Below, in pieces: positions 11,301 through 26,300 of a stretch of DNA of 64,000 bases. The translations under genes were made by a program, and so were the position numbers. The DNA is taken from assembly GCA_949130485.1 (NCBI GenBank), contig OX422194.1, positions 2,644,641 through 2,708,640 on the forward strand, given 5' to 3'. This stretch comes from Agelas oroides (Eukaryota; Porifera; Demospongiae; Agelasida; Agelasidae). Each line of letters opens with the position of its first letter. The stretch's first letter is position 1. Under the pieces are notes generated by a model that searched no databases, was not told the origin of the DNA, and saw only the letters and a list, made by a program, of their open reading frames with translations.

Positions 11301-14300
11301 GACGAGAGACCCGGTTGTTGGAGAGACACCATGACACCAAAAAAATAAAAATAAATAAATAAATGATTAGTGGTGTCATGTTTGTTCTGTGGTAGCACTG
11401 GATTGGGTTGACTTGATGAATGTAACATGTCGAATGTTCAGAGGTTCAGTTATGTGCAGCATCTTAAGTAACACTTCTGAAAAGCAAAGATCTCGCTACT
11501 TCAATTTAGGAATGCTGGAAGAAACTCTAATTGTATGCAGCCACTACTTATAATGACTGTTGTTAGGCAGATGCGTGTCTACCTCACTTGCAAGACTGTC
11601 TACTATTGCTTCTAGACGTATAATGATTATATGGACATTAATTTAGGAAATTTTCTGTAAATAACCACTAAACATAATTGTGTAGTTTTCAGTCTGGACA
11701 GACATGAAAACCTGACTATTCACAGCTTGCTAATCATTGGGTGTGGTAGGGTCACAAATCTTCAAAGAAAGTCTGAGAGTAATTTTGGTTGGTTGAGAAG
11801 CCATAGATTAAATGTGACCTCTAGAGTGTAGTTAATCAATTAAATTTGATCAGTTACAATAGATCCAGGTTTAATGAAATCTTCCCTGCTGGAATTTTCC
11901 ACCATACAGGATTAACACTTATGGGACTTACCCAGAGTAACCATTACTGAACCCACAACAGGACTTGGCAGGTGGTCAGAGAGAGCCACTATGGTGACAT
12001 CGTAAGTGAGATCAGGGGTGCGACCAGTGATGGTAACAGCAGTATCCCCAGCCCCAGCACTCATATTGCCACTATCAGATCCTCCAACTCCACTCCAGTA
12101 CACCTGATACCCAGTCACAGTGCCTGATGGGGTCCAGGAGACTCTGAAACTGCTGGAACCAACCTGTACAGCATTCAGGTTGGTGGGCAAGTTAGCCACT
12201 GTGGATGAGAAAGGAGTCAGATAACCTAAGCATGTCTTTTCCGCAACCATGTGTGACACTACATTCATTACCAACTACTGTTAGGCTTCTGGTGCTTCCT
12301 GAAGGTGTCCTACTGTTGGACACATTGCACTCATACTGTCCTGCAAGTCTCCCAGTAACTGTCAGTGTGTTAGTGTAGGTGGCTGTCACTGTATCCATCA
12401 CTTGAGACGTGATGTCATGGTTGCTGTCATCACTGAGCATTGTGCCATCCCTACTCCAGGAGACAGTGGTGGCAGGACCACCAGTAGAGGTGCAGGTGAG
12501 GGTAAACACAGGGGGGTCAGTGGCTGGGTCTGTGTTCAACTGGAAGGTGATTTCACCTGGGATAGCAACCTGGCCTGTGGAAGGTAAAACCATCAACACA
12601 TGCATGGTACCAACCAATTTTGTTGCCATTTTGCAATATTTTAGTCAACAAAATGTTGTAATGTTTATAGTCAAGTATAGACTGTAAATGAATGAATTTT
12701 CATGTACCAATATGTTTTTGTTTGTTATTTTTTGTTTGTTTGTATGTTTGTTTGTTTGTTTCTTTGTTTGAGCCTAATCACAGTGCCAAGTGAGAAGAAC
12801 CAGTGCTTGTTGTTAAGTGCATATAAGTAGGCAGTGTTAGTCAACTTTAATAAGTACATGCCGTTCATTTATATATACAATGATGTATTAATTGGGGTTT
12901 TTACTGCAGGAATGGTTCAGAGGAAGCCGCACCTGCTCCAGTGACATGTGTTTTTTTAACAGCAAGGGGTTGATAGACTTCAGCTTCACATACCGAAAAG
13001 TGGTCTTGTAGTTGGAAAGGAATTTCTTGTAGAGGTGGTTAAGGGAGCTGGATTTGCAATCCAGCAATTTTGTTCCCAAGTTATTTAGACATAATCTACA
13101 CTGGGAAACAAAAGAGACCTAACGCTACAGAGGGTTTTGATGTATATAGTTTGTTTGAAAAACCATGTGATCATATACTCCACTAGTGTCTGATGTTCCA
13201 TACTAAAAGTGACAGATATATGTATGGTTCAAAGTGAAAATTATGCATACATGCTTGTTACTGGCCACAATTCTGTGCACTGGGTGACTTAATATTTACA
13301 CCTAGGTCTGGTTTTTAACAGGAAGATGAGGTCACTATCCAGGTGGTTGTTAACATAGTTATTCATGGTTGCAAACACTTGTAGGCCACACTGCAGCTAT
13401 ATATGTTTGTGCTGTTTGCACACACACCATGTCTAACTTCTTATTTTGTACAGCACAACTTTCTCTACTGTCTGCTACATAAATCTGCCAGCAGTTCTGA
13501 ATCTACTTACATGGGTGTCACTTTGCTATGCTTCTGTTTTTTTGTTAGCCTGTGGCATAATACATGTGCTTATGGCTAGACTGGCTTGCTTAATTTATGG
13601 AGAATTTTCTCCTATACAATGAATACATCTGTAATAAATTCTATCTAACATTCTACAAAACAGGGAAGGACACATCAAGTACTGCTACAGCTATGCAGTA
13701 TTTGAACTTTAGATTGCATTCAGGTGTACTGGGGTGGAGGAATGTGATGAATGTCAGCATAGAGCCAGTACTTACGGGACTTACCCAGAGTAACCATTAC
13801 TGAACCCACAACAGGACTTGGCAGGTGGTCAGAGAGAGCCACTATGGTGACATCATAAGTGAAATCAAGGGTGAGACCAGTGATGGTAACAGCAGTTTCC
13901 CCGGCTCCAACACTCATATTTCCACTATCAGATCCTCCAACTCCACTCCAGTACACCTGATACCCTGTCACAGTGCCTGATGGGGTCCAGGAGACTCTGA
14001 AACTACTGGAATTAACCTTTACAGCATTGAGGTTGGTGGGCAAGTTAGCCACTGTGGGTGAGAAAAGAGTCTGATAACCTAAGCTTGTCTCTCCACAACC
14101 ATGTGCGACATTACATTCCTTACCAACTACTGTTAGGCTTCTGGTACTTCCTGAAAGTGTCCTACTGTTGGACACACTGCACTCATACTGTCCTGCAAGT
14201 CTCCCAGTGACTGTCAGTGTGTTAGTGTAGGTGGCTGTCACTGTATCCATCACTTGAGATGTGATGTCATGGTTGCTGTCATCACTGAGCATTGTGCCAT

Positions 14301-17300
14301 CCCTCCTCCAGGAGACACTGGTGGGAGGACCACCAGTGGAGGTGCAGGTGAGGGTGAACACAGGGGGGTCAGTGGCTGGGTCTGTGTTCAACTGGAAGGT
14401 GATTTCACCTGGGATAGTAACCTGGCCTGTTGGAGGTGAAACCATGCATCAACACATGCATGGTACCAACTAATACTGTTGCAATTTTGCAATATTTTAA
14501 CAGTCAACAAAATGTTGTAATGTTTATAGTCAAGTATAGACTGTAAATGAATGATTACAGTCAATTTTCATGTACCAATATGTTTTTGTTTGTTTGTTTT
14601 TCCTATTCCTCCTTGTGTACTTGCCACAAAGTCAGTCCCTAGCTCTAGCCATCATCAAAAAAGTCAAGAAATGTAGGGTATACATGATCACTGGAACTGC
14701 AAGAAGGCTGCTAACAGACTGCTATCCCAACTTCTGACCCTAAAGCATTTTGGAGACTTCTCAAAGTTTTAACTAGAAAAACATCTTTTATCCCATCTCT
14801 CAGTGCACCTAACTCCAGCCTGGTTTTTGATGATGCTGTTAAAGTCAACATTCTGAATGATCAGTTTGCCCAAAATTTCAAGTAGCTGCTCATTCACACC
14901 TACTGATCTCAAAATATTTATACTCATATCTTACCTGGACCTGAAGAAGACTACTGGAATAGATGCAATATCAGCTAAAAATCACTCCGTAGTACCAGTG
15001 TGACCAAGATTTTCAATCTGTCCCAAACTACAGGCAAATTCCCTTCAAGTAATTGTAATCAATAAAACCATGCTAGAATTCAACTGCAATAGCTGTAGCG
15101 CTAGTAGGAGAAAATTGCAAGGTGCTTAATTGGTTCCTGTGAAGCTAGAAGCCAGATGCTAATTGAATTAGGATGGGACCCTACATGCAGGTAGAGCACT
15201 TTCAAGATGCAACTGGTTGAAGGAATAGCTATACTAAAATAAAAACAAGGCATTATGGTACAAGTCAGTTCTACAACTCGGTTTCAGTCTCTACGGTATA
15301 CACAACCTCATGCCTGTGGCACTTGGTTGTGTATATCCCGTGGTTAATAATACCTTAGCTTTAATTTTCCTCTGATCTGTCATTGATTTCATGTGTAAGT
15401 AGCTAAACCAGAAAGTTAGTTAGAATGCACTACCAGAACTTATACAAGTGCTCTAGCTCATCCCCCATGTTAAAGCTATACAAGGCCTAATCAAGCCTCA
15501 TCTTCAATGCGCTTGTGTTTTATAGTACCCCCACCTTCTCAAGGATATTCTCGCTATTGAAAACATTCATAAGTGTGCGTTAAGAGTTTGTTCCAAACAG
15601 TGGAACTTTAGTTTTGACAACTTATTGGACACACTTGCTATTACAACCTTGTCCCATAGGAGGAAAACTCATACAGTATAGTTGGTTACTTCACTTTTCG
15701 TGGTTAACCCCGGTATCACAAAATTTTCCACCCACGAAATTTTCCACCCACACTGCAGCTCTGTCTACACGTGCTAACGTTCGGACTTTTTCGCTGCTTG
15801 TGCACTGTTGACAGTGCCCTTGACCCGTAGGATACCCTTTCTCACGCTGTCCCGCATGTGGTGATGGAAGTGAACAGAGAAGTGAACAAGGCAGAAGCAC
15901 GACCAAAAAGTGGGGCCAGTACCTCTCGTTCAGGTATGCGAGCACCAACGGAGTTCGTGCTTTGTAGACGTGGTAGCCTCCCACGCAAGACTCGACACTG
16001 AAGCGCTCCACCTTTCTTCTAGCCTCGCGTAGCCAGACTCTTTCCGGCGAGAGTCTCGTCGAAACCAAAATTCGCATCGCGCATGTACCGCGTTCAAAGC
16101 GTGTACCGCGTTATATGCGAGCAAAAGTATAATATCGTGCGCCACGAAATTTAAAACCACGAAATTTAATTCTGGGGGCCTCTTCCAGCTTTTCATGAAA
16201 ATCTCCACCCATGAAAATACAGTAAATTTTGTACTTTGTTCTTTCTTAAAAGAAACATCTCTCCTTTCCTTTCCTTACTGTTCCCTCACTCCCGAGAATT
16301 CCATCTGCCAGCATCTGAACACCATGCAACTGACCATTGCCACACAAACTCTATTAAGACCTCCTTTTTTTGCTCATGCACCCAAGCTCTGGAATGATCT
16401 TCTATTTGAAATGGCCGCCATCAACTCAGTAACTACTTGGCCCAGTTGTAGTTTTCATTATAACACAATAATAGTATTGCATGTTTCATGTTACATATAG
16501 TTACTATGTATGCACCTGTCTAGTGGTCACAAACAAAACTATATTTAAGCACAGTGTAGTTTTCCAAGAAGAAAACATGGATGTTTACTAACTCATTCTC
16601 TTAATATATGTATACCACTCACCAGTGCTTGCTGTGTATACTCCAATGTATATGCTTTGGATAATGCCTACTGTATCAGGTATCTCACAGTGGTATATTC
16701 CAGTCACTCCACCTCTCCTGCGGTGCATACGAACCACAGTCCAACCTCTGTCTCTGTAGAATTCCCACTGTAAACCTGATGTTGCATTAACAATCTCACT
16801 GGGAAGTCCAGTTCCATTGGGAAAGAACCAATTTCCCAGGAAAGGTTCACAACAAGCAACTAGGGAAGTTGTACAGAGCAAGGCATCATCACCTTCACCA
16901 ATGTCCTCCATGGTTACAAGACTGTTGTTTTGGTGTGTTGTACCTCTGAGTGAGAACCTGACGTAATCTACACAGGAGGAAAAAAAAGAGATGCTAATGC
17001 TACAGACGGTTTTGATGTATATAGTTTGTTTGAAAAACCATGTGATCATATACTCCACTAGTGTCTGATGTTCCATACTAAAAGTGACACACATATATGT
17101 ATGGTTCAAAGTGAAAATTATGCATACATGCTTGTTACTGGCCACAATTCTGTGCACTGGGTGACTTAATATTTACACCTAGGTCTGGTTTTTGACAGGA
17201 AGATGAGGTCACTATCCAGGTGGTTGTTAACATAGTTATTCATGGTTGCAAACACTTGTAGGCCACACTGCAGCTATATATGTTTGTGCTGTTTGTACAG

Positions 17301-20300
17301 CACAACTTTCTCTACTGTCTGCTACTTAAATCTGCTAGCAGTTCTGAATCTACGCACATGGCCGTCATTTTGCTACGCTTCTGTTTTTTTTAGTCTGTGG
17401 CATAATACATTTGCTTAGCTAGACTGGCTTGGTTATTTGACTGAGAATTTTCTCCTATGCAACGAACACAGTTGTAATAAATTCTATTTAATGATGTACA
17501 AAACAGGGAAGGAGGGAGGAAATTCTATCTAACCTTCTACAAGGATACATCAAGTACATGCTACAGCTATGCAGTATGTAAACGTCACATTGCATTCAGG
17601 TGAACTGGGGTGGAGGAATGTGATGAATGTCAGCATAGAGCCAGCACTTATGCATGGGACTTACCTAGAGTAACCATTACTGAACCCACAACAGGACTTG
17701 GCAGGTGGTCAGAGAGAGCCACTATGGTGACATCGTAAGTGAGATCAAGGGTGAGACCAGTGATGGTAACAGCAGTATCCCCAGCCCCAGCACTCATATT
17801 GCCACTATCAGATCCTCCAACTCCACTCCAGTACACCTGATACCCTGTCACAGTGCCTGATGGGGTCCAGGAGACTCTGAAACTGCTGGAATTAACCTTT
17901 ACAGCATTGAGGTTGGTGGGCAAGTTAGCCACTGTGGGTGAGAAAAGAGTCTGATAACCTAAGCTTGTCCCTCCACAACCATGTGTGACACTACATTCCT
18001 TACCAACTACTGTTAGGCTTCTGGTACTTTCTGAAGGTGTCCTGCTGTTGGACACACTGCACTCATACTGTCCTGCAAGTCTCCCAGTGACTGTCAGTGT
18101 GTTAGTGTAGGTGGCTGTCACTGGATCTGTCACTTGAGACATGATGTCATGGTTGCTGTCATCACTGAGCATTGTGCCATCCCTACTCCAGGAAACAGTG
18201 GTGGCAGGACCACCAGTGGAGATGCAGGTGAGGGTAAACACAGGAGGGTTAGTGGCTGTGTCTGTGTTCAACTGGAAGGTGATTTCACCTGGGATAGTAA
18301 CCTGGCCTGTGGAAGGTAAAACCATCAACACGTGATACCAACTAATGTTGTTGCCATTTTGTAATATTTTAACAGTCAACAAAATGTTAACGTTTATAGT
18401 CAAGTATAGACTGTAAATGAATGATTACAGTCAATTTTCATGTACCAATATGTTTTTGTTTGTTTGTTTGTTTTTCCTATTCCTCCTTGTGTACTTGCCA
18501 CAAAGTCAGTCCCTAGCTCTAGCCATCATCAAAAAAGTCAAGAAATGTAGGGTATACATGATCACTGGAACTGCAAAAAGGCTGCTAACAGACTGCTATC
18601 CCAACTTCTGACCCTAAAACATTTTGGAGACTTTTCAAAATTTTAACTAGAAAACATCTTCTATCCCATCTCTCTGTGCACCTAACTCCAGCCTGGTTTT
18701 TGATGATGCTGTTAAAGCCAACATTCTGAATAATCAGTTTGCCCAAAATTTCAATTAGCTACCCATTCACACCTACTGATCTCTGTTTCGATTTCTACAT
18801 CTCTGATTCTGAGTTTCCTATGGAATTTCTCTGAAGAAATACATATTTAAACTCATATCTTCCCTGGACGTGAAGAAGACTACTGGAGCAATAGTATATA
18901 GTACCCAGTGTGACCAAGATTTTCAATTTGTCCTGAACTACAGCCAAATTCCATTGTCCTTGGAAATTTGCTAGAATTGTCCCAATTCCTAATTCCTAAA
19001 GCAGGTGGTCGACCCCACAAACCCTTCAAACTATAGACCCACCTCGATCTATCTTCCCTGTTCTAAGTAAACTTCTAAAAAGGCATGTGCATAGCCTGTT
19101 AACACACCACTTGAACACTCGCTTTGTAATATGTTTGTGTAAGTGGGGATTTACTGTAGGGAAGTCGACAACCACCGGTCTTCTTTCCTTTACCCATGAT
19201 GTCCTGGATACTGGCAATAAAAATCTGCTCTGTATTGTTTAATCGTAGCAAAGCATTTGACACTGTTCCTCACCCACCATTGATTCACAAACTCTCTTGC
19301 TGTCAAGCCCACCCCCTTCTATTAAGATGACTACATATCAAGCAGGCCTCAGGCTGTGGTTGGGGCGGCACTATGTCAAATATGTTGTTTCTGCATGGTG
19401 TTCCGCAAGATCATGTGTAGTTTGCAAGGGCAGCAGTTTCTACTTCCGTGGAGAAGTTTGATGGTTAGTTTTACAATTTCACTTGAAAGTGTTTGAGTTT
19501 ACGACGACTTTTGGTTCCTTGTGGACAACAAAGTTCTATACTTTCGTACTTTACAGACCATGCATCTTTTCCTTGGCCTCCCCTCCCACCTCTTTTCTCT
19601 CTTACCATTCCAAAGAAACAACAGGAACAAGTCACAAAAATGTTTACTGAATGAAAACAAGTGCAAGTAGGGATAGAACCCACAAAACCAGCCCAACAAG
19701 ATGGGAATGACACCACAATACTTTCACACCATCCCTACATCTTGTGCCATTTCACCAACTATGCACACCACAAAACTCTCTACATGCACATTAGCCTATT
19801 CACACCCACTAAATGAATGCATTACCAGTGGCGGATTTAGGGGGGGTAAGGGGGGTGCAAATGCACCCCCCTTTGGCGGCTAGTAATGTATTTTGCGTAC
19901 ATAACTGCACGAGTCCATCAAATGATTATGCAGCAGTGGCATGCAGCAGTGGCATGCAGCAGTGGCATGCAGCAGCAACAACCAGGCACAGTTACACACT
20001 CACGTATCAGTTCCTTACTGATCTCAAGACGTTTGACTAGGCCTAGAGTTGCTTCGAGATATTCAGTTCGGCCCGAGGGGTCCGCCACGGCGCGCCTCGG
20101 CGTACGAGATTTCGAAATCCACTGGATTTCACGTGGATTTCGGATTTCAGAGTGGATTTCACAGTGGATTTCTGGATTTCAGTTTGGATTTCTGCCGACA
20201 GGTTTCTTCTTGTATGTTCTTGGATATCTTAGTTATAGTTCCCAGCTTAGCAAAAAATTTTAGTTAGTTGTAGTTTTGGTTAACTAAATTTTAAAAAGGC

Positions 20301-23300
20301 CATACTAAAATGTATTTAGTTAAAGTTATAGTTAACTAAAACAACACTGTCGGACAGTGTACGAGATTTCTTTTGTGAAGGACCCCTCGGTTCGGCCTTC
20401 CAGCTATAATTTGTATGAATGCGTTCACGTGACCGAAAGTGGGCGTGGCAACCCATAAAATTTTTCGGCGCGCTTCGCGCGCCGGTAAATGAACCCCCCT
20501 TTCTAAATTTCTAGATCCGCCACTGATTACTACACATCAACAAGGCACTCGGCACTGCTCACTCCACGGCCTTCTGCATATAAGAAAACCCATATCGGCC
20601 ATGTCTGCCATACTCAGTAGCAATTAAGTTGCAGCCACCCACAATACAACTCACTCTTCATGCACGTCAACATGCACTACACACCCAGCACTGCCCACTC
20701 CACTGCCTTCCACAACTCTCCTCTGCACACAAGGCATACTGGTTGGCAAAATGGCACGAGATGTAGGGATGGTGTGAAAGTTTGTATTGTGGTGTCATTC
20801 CCATATTGTTGGGCTGGTTTTGAGGGTTTCATCTCTACATGCTCTTGTTTTCATTCAGAAAATTTATTTATATGTTTGTGCTGTTCACACACACCAAGTC
20901 TACGTAACTTGTTGTTTTGTACAGCACAACTTTCTCTACTGTCTGCTACATATAATATTCTATCTAACCTTCTACAAGGATACATCAAGTACATGCTACA
21001 GGTATGCAGTATGTAAACGTCACATTGCATTCAGGTGAACTGGGGTGGAGGAATGTGATGAATGTCAGCATAGAGCCAGCACTTATGGGACACTTACCTA
21101 GAGTAACCATTACTGAACCCACAACAGGACTTGGCAGGTGGTCAGAGAGAGCCACTATGGTGACATCGTAAGTGAGATCAAGGGTGAGACCAGTGATGGT
21201 AACAGCAGTATCCCCGGCTCCAACACTCATATTTCCACTATCAGATCCTCCAACTCCACTCCAGTACACCTGATACCCTGTCACAGTGCCTGATGGGGTC
21301 CAGGAGACTCTGAAACTGCTGGAATTAACTTGTACAGCATTGAGGTTGGTGGGCAAGTTAGCCACTGTGGGTGAGAAAAGAGTCAGATAACCTAAGCTTG
21401 TCTCTCCACAAGCATGTGCGACACTACATTCCTTACCAACTACTGTTAGGCTTCTGGTACTTCCTGAAGGTGTCCTACTGTTGGACACACTGCACTCATA
21501 CTGTCCTGCAAGTCTCCCAGTGACTGTCAGTGTGTTAGTGTAGGTGGCTGTCACTGTATCCATCACTTGAGACATGATATCATGGTTGCTGTCATCACTG
21601 AGTATTGTGCCATCCCTCCTCCAGGAGACAGTGGTGGCAGGGCCACCAGTGGAGGTACAAGTGAGGGTAAACACAGGGGGGTCAGTGACTGGGTTGGTGT
21701 CCAACTGGAAGGTGATATCACCTGGGACAGTAACCTGGCCTGTGGAAGGTAAAACCATCAACACATGGTACCAACTAATGTTGTTGCCATTTTGTAATAT
21801 TTTACAGTCAACAAAACGTTATAGCTAGTTTGGCCACTGTAAAATCCTGTGTCATCATAGGTCCCATTTCATGATGGCAAATGTTTGGCCCTGTATAGTC
21901 TCCATGGTTACCTCTCATGCTTAGTGCTTTAACTCACTGTATCTAGCTGTGGTGTCAAACTTCAGTAAGTCCTCTCAGGCTTGGAAAGAAGGCTTAAACA
22001 TTGGACATACACATGCACTTTTATGGCTTTTCATTCATTACTATATTATATATTTTTCTTTTCACTTGGAGTGTAAAGTGTTGGAGGATTTCTTCGAAGT
22101 TCTGCCCAGCTGCATGAAAGTGCCGCCAGACCACTACAAAGGGCCGCACGCCACATCAAAGGGACATGCCCCCCTTGTTGATTTCGGTTGCCGTTATGGG
22201 AAAATGTAAACAAGCCAATGAATTTCAATAGTGCCATCATGGTCTCTCGATACATTAATTATTCATGAGTCAGAATCGGCCCAATTCACGATTCAAGGTT
22301 GTCCTACCTTAAAATGTGCAGCTATCCTTCTCTTAGAAAACTGTTACTATGAGCGATCTTAATACTGCCTCATTGCATATATATCCTCTGCTCCAATGCC
22401 AGAGCTTCAGTGGCTCAGTTGGTAAGACCATCCAACTGGCATTTAGAAGAGCCAAGTTCAAATCCTGGCTGGATTTCAATGCGTTTTTTGGGGGGGCCAA
22501 AAAATACCCCTGCAGTAAATACATCTCACAATTTCAGCTTTAGGCAGGCAAAACACTTTTTTTCTAGAAGAGGAAACGATTCTGGTCAGCCTCTGAACAG
22601 ATTCTGATGGCACATGCAGAGTGGCTGCAGATACCCAGCTCTGCAGCTGAAAGTAGCTCAGTATTCAATATGATGAGTGCTTTGGCACTCACCATGCAGA
22701 GTAGAGCCTAGAACAAACACATCCAGTGTGAGAGTTGAACATGTGTCTTTGGATATATACAATCTATCCTCTGGTCAAATGCCAGAGCTCCATTGGCTCA
22801 GTTGGCAAGAATATCTGACCAGCGTTCAGAAGACCCAGGTTTGAATTCTGGCTGGATCTCAACGTTATTTATGCCAAAAGTAACTCTGCAATGAATACAT
22901 CTCCTCACAATATTGCCTTTTGTTGCATGTACAACATATCTGAGCATGATATACCACCTATCTGAGATGTGACAGACATACAAGTGTGTACACCGATGTA
23001 AATGCACGTGTGTATATACATCACAACAACAGAGTGTCATGCTCGTGTACTTGACAGTAAATATCAGCTAAAATTAATCACATCATCCATGACCAAGACA
23101 TGGATGTTTACTAACTCATTCCCTTACTATATATGTATACCACTCACCAGTGCTTGCTATGTATACTCCAATGTATATGCTTTGGATAATGCCTACTGTA
23201 TCAGGTATCTCACAGTGGTATATTCCAGTCACTCCACCTCTCCTGCGGTGCATACGAACCACAGTCCAACCTCTGTCTCTGTAGAATTCCCACAGTAAAC

Positions 23301-26300
23301 CTGATGTTGCATTAACAATCTCACTGGGAAGTCCAGTTCCATTGGGAAAGAACCAATTTCCCAGGAAAGGTTCACAACAAGCAACTAGGGAAGTTGTACA
23401 CAGCAAGGCATCATCACCTTCACCAATGTCCTCCATGGTTACAAGACTGTTGTTTTGGTATATTGTACCTCTGAGTGAGAACCTGACGTAATCTACACCG
23501 GAAGAAAAAAAAGAGATACTAACATTAGTGCTACAGAGAGTTTTGCTGTATAAACCATGTGAACAAAAGGACAGGGGATCATTACACTTACTACTGTCTC
23601 ATATTCCAGACTAAAAGTGACACATATATATGTATGGTTGAAAATTATGCATACATGCTTGTTACTGGCCACAATTCTGTGCACTGGGTGACTTAATATT
23701 TACACCTAGGTCTAGTTTTAACAGGAAGATGAGGTCACTATCCAGGTGGTTGTTAACATAGTTATTCATGGTTGCAAACACTTGTAGGCCACACTGCAGC
23801 TATATATGTTTGTGCTGTTTGCACACACACCATGTCTAACTTCCTATTTTGTACAGCACAACTTTCTCTACTGTCTGCCACTTAAATCTGCTGTGAACTT
23901 TAGATTGCATTCATGCAGGTGTACTGGGGTGGAGGAATGTGATGAATGGAGTTTAACCCCCTTTGGTTAAACCAGGTTAACGAATGACTGGTCCTGACAT
24001 GCACTGTATGCTTGGTGGGTTATTAGCCTGCCAATAGTGGTAGCGGCCTGTGCATTCAAGCAAGTTCACGTTAGGTAAATGTCAGCATAGAGCCAACACT
24101 TATGGGGCTCACCTAGAGTAACCATTACTGAACCCACAACAGGACTTGGCAGGTGGTCAGAGAGAGCCACTATGGTGACATGATACGTGAAATCAAGGGT
24201 GAGACCAGTGATGGTAACAGCAGTATCCCCGGCTCTAACACTCATATTGCCACTATCAGATCCTCCAACTCCACTCCAGTACACCTGATACCCTGTCACA
24301 GTGCCTGCTGATGGGGTCCAGGAGACTCTGAAGCTGCTGGAATTAACCTTTACAGCATTGAGGTTGGCGGGTAAGTTAGCCACTGTGGGTGAGAAAAGAG
24401 TCAGATAATCTAAGCTTGTCCCTCCACAACCATGTGCGACACTACATTCCTTACCAACTACTGTTAGGCTTCTGGTACTTCCTGAAGGTGTCCTGCTGTT
24501 GGACACACTGCACTCATACTGTCCTGCAAGTCTCCCAGTGACTGTCAGTGTGTTAGTGTAGGTGGCTGTCACTGTATCCATCACTTGAGACATGATGTCA
24601 TGGTTGCTGTCATCACTGAGCATTGTGCCATCCCTACTCCAGGAAACAGTGGTGGCAGGACCACCAGTGGAGATGCAGGTGAGGGTGAACACAGGAAGGT
24701 TAGTGGCTGGGTCCGTGTTCAACTGGAAGGTGATTTCACCTGGGATAGTAACCTGGCCTGTGGAAGGTGACACCATCAACACATCACAAGACTATTTTGT
24801 AAAAGCATAACAACCCTCCAAATTGACTGAGGGTGAACAAGGAGTTACATCTGCTATCAAGTTGCAATTGGCAGGTATTGAACTGAACATGGCTGTGCTT
24901 TTGGATTTGGCTCAATAGCACGTACACATGGGTGAAGAAGTATACAAGACTGAGAGTGGATCACCCCTATTCTAGATAAATATACATATGTGCTTACCAC
25001 TGCTAATATAAATTCTTTGGGAGGTGCAGTTTTTCAAGAGAAATGTACAGTGTTCTTCTAGGCACTCTAGTTATCTATGAATCTACTACCTACAACTAGC
25101 CAGCAAACAAATCTAACACTATGGAGCGTTATTAGTGCCAAAATAGATGCCCACTTATTTGGGTGATCACAATTGGAAGAACTACACGGTTTATCTTGCG
25201 AGGGTGCTAAAAGAAAACGTTTTTTACGTGTATAGAACGGTTTCACAGAGGGCGCTTTTTATACGGAAGGTGGTTCAAAGAGATAGCTTTTGCAGCAAAT
25301 ATGCTTTTACAGTGGACGGTATCCGCAGCGGAGAGGCAGCTTACTTGCCCAGAAGGCGGTCCAAAAGACAACGATACTTACGCGAAAGACGGTAGTGGAG
25401 CGTTCCCGTCCTCTCATTTGAGATACTAAGCCGTGAGTTCGCAGATTTACAAGAAATATAACTGGCAGTGTGCTAGCGCCGAGCTAGCTATATGTTCAGC
25501 TCGCGTACAGGGGCGCCGGGTGGAGCCAAGAGCACTACTGCATGCATTACGTCATTACAACGTTGCAGACGAAAATAATATTGGCGGATTTTAATTCGGC
25601 AGTTTCAACTCAGACCGCCAAACCACCAAATTTAATTCCCCGCCAAATTTTCCGCCTATACGGTATATAGGAATGAAAAGCCATACGAGCATGCTTACTA
25701 TATATTTTTTAGCGTTTCTCTTCCAGCCTAAGTGAGCTTATACTCAAGCTTGATCTAATAGCCATCAGCTGTCATTAAAACATCTACACTTCAAGCACTA
25801 TGCCTAAAGCTGAGAGGTAATCTATGGCGACTTTATGCACTATGTGGGGCTAAACATTTGCCACCAACCAATGGAACCTACAGTCACATATGACTAAGTC
25901 TTTACTTCAATCTACTTGCAAAGCCTGGAAATATGCAATTTTTAAAGCCACAAAGTTATAACAAAGAGTGCCAACACTTCAATTCAGTGACCATACACAC
26001 GTCATCCTGACCTGCAGCTCTGGTGTCTTGTATACGTCCAATGTAGGTACACTGTTGGTAACTAGCTATGTACACATAATAGCTATGAATATCTTGTGAC
26101 AGGCTAATTGAGGACGGCCAGACAAAAACAAGCCACTTCACTTTATTCTCATTCTCATGTTCCATTGGGTTGGGAAATTAGACTAAGATCACGTTGACGC
26201 TGGGCCTCTCCCATAACCCTCATGTGTCAGCTCATGTATCTGGTTCCATTTTACACTAGTTTGCTATATGCTAAAAAGTCTGGAACCAAGTTGGTTAAGG

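Noticed and set aside
13597-13803. Plus-strand frame across the FN3 B donor
   Set aside because: It overlaps the conserved intron flank and the FN3 exon on the opposite strand and is not conserved as a frame in the other copies.
25147-25395. 82-codon basic frame as a gene
   Set aside because: No recognisable domain, no repeat partner and no exon context; kept only as unassigned sequence.
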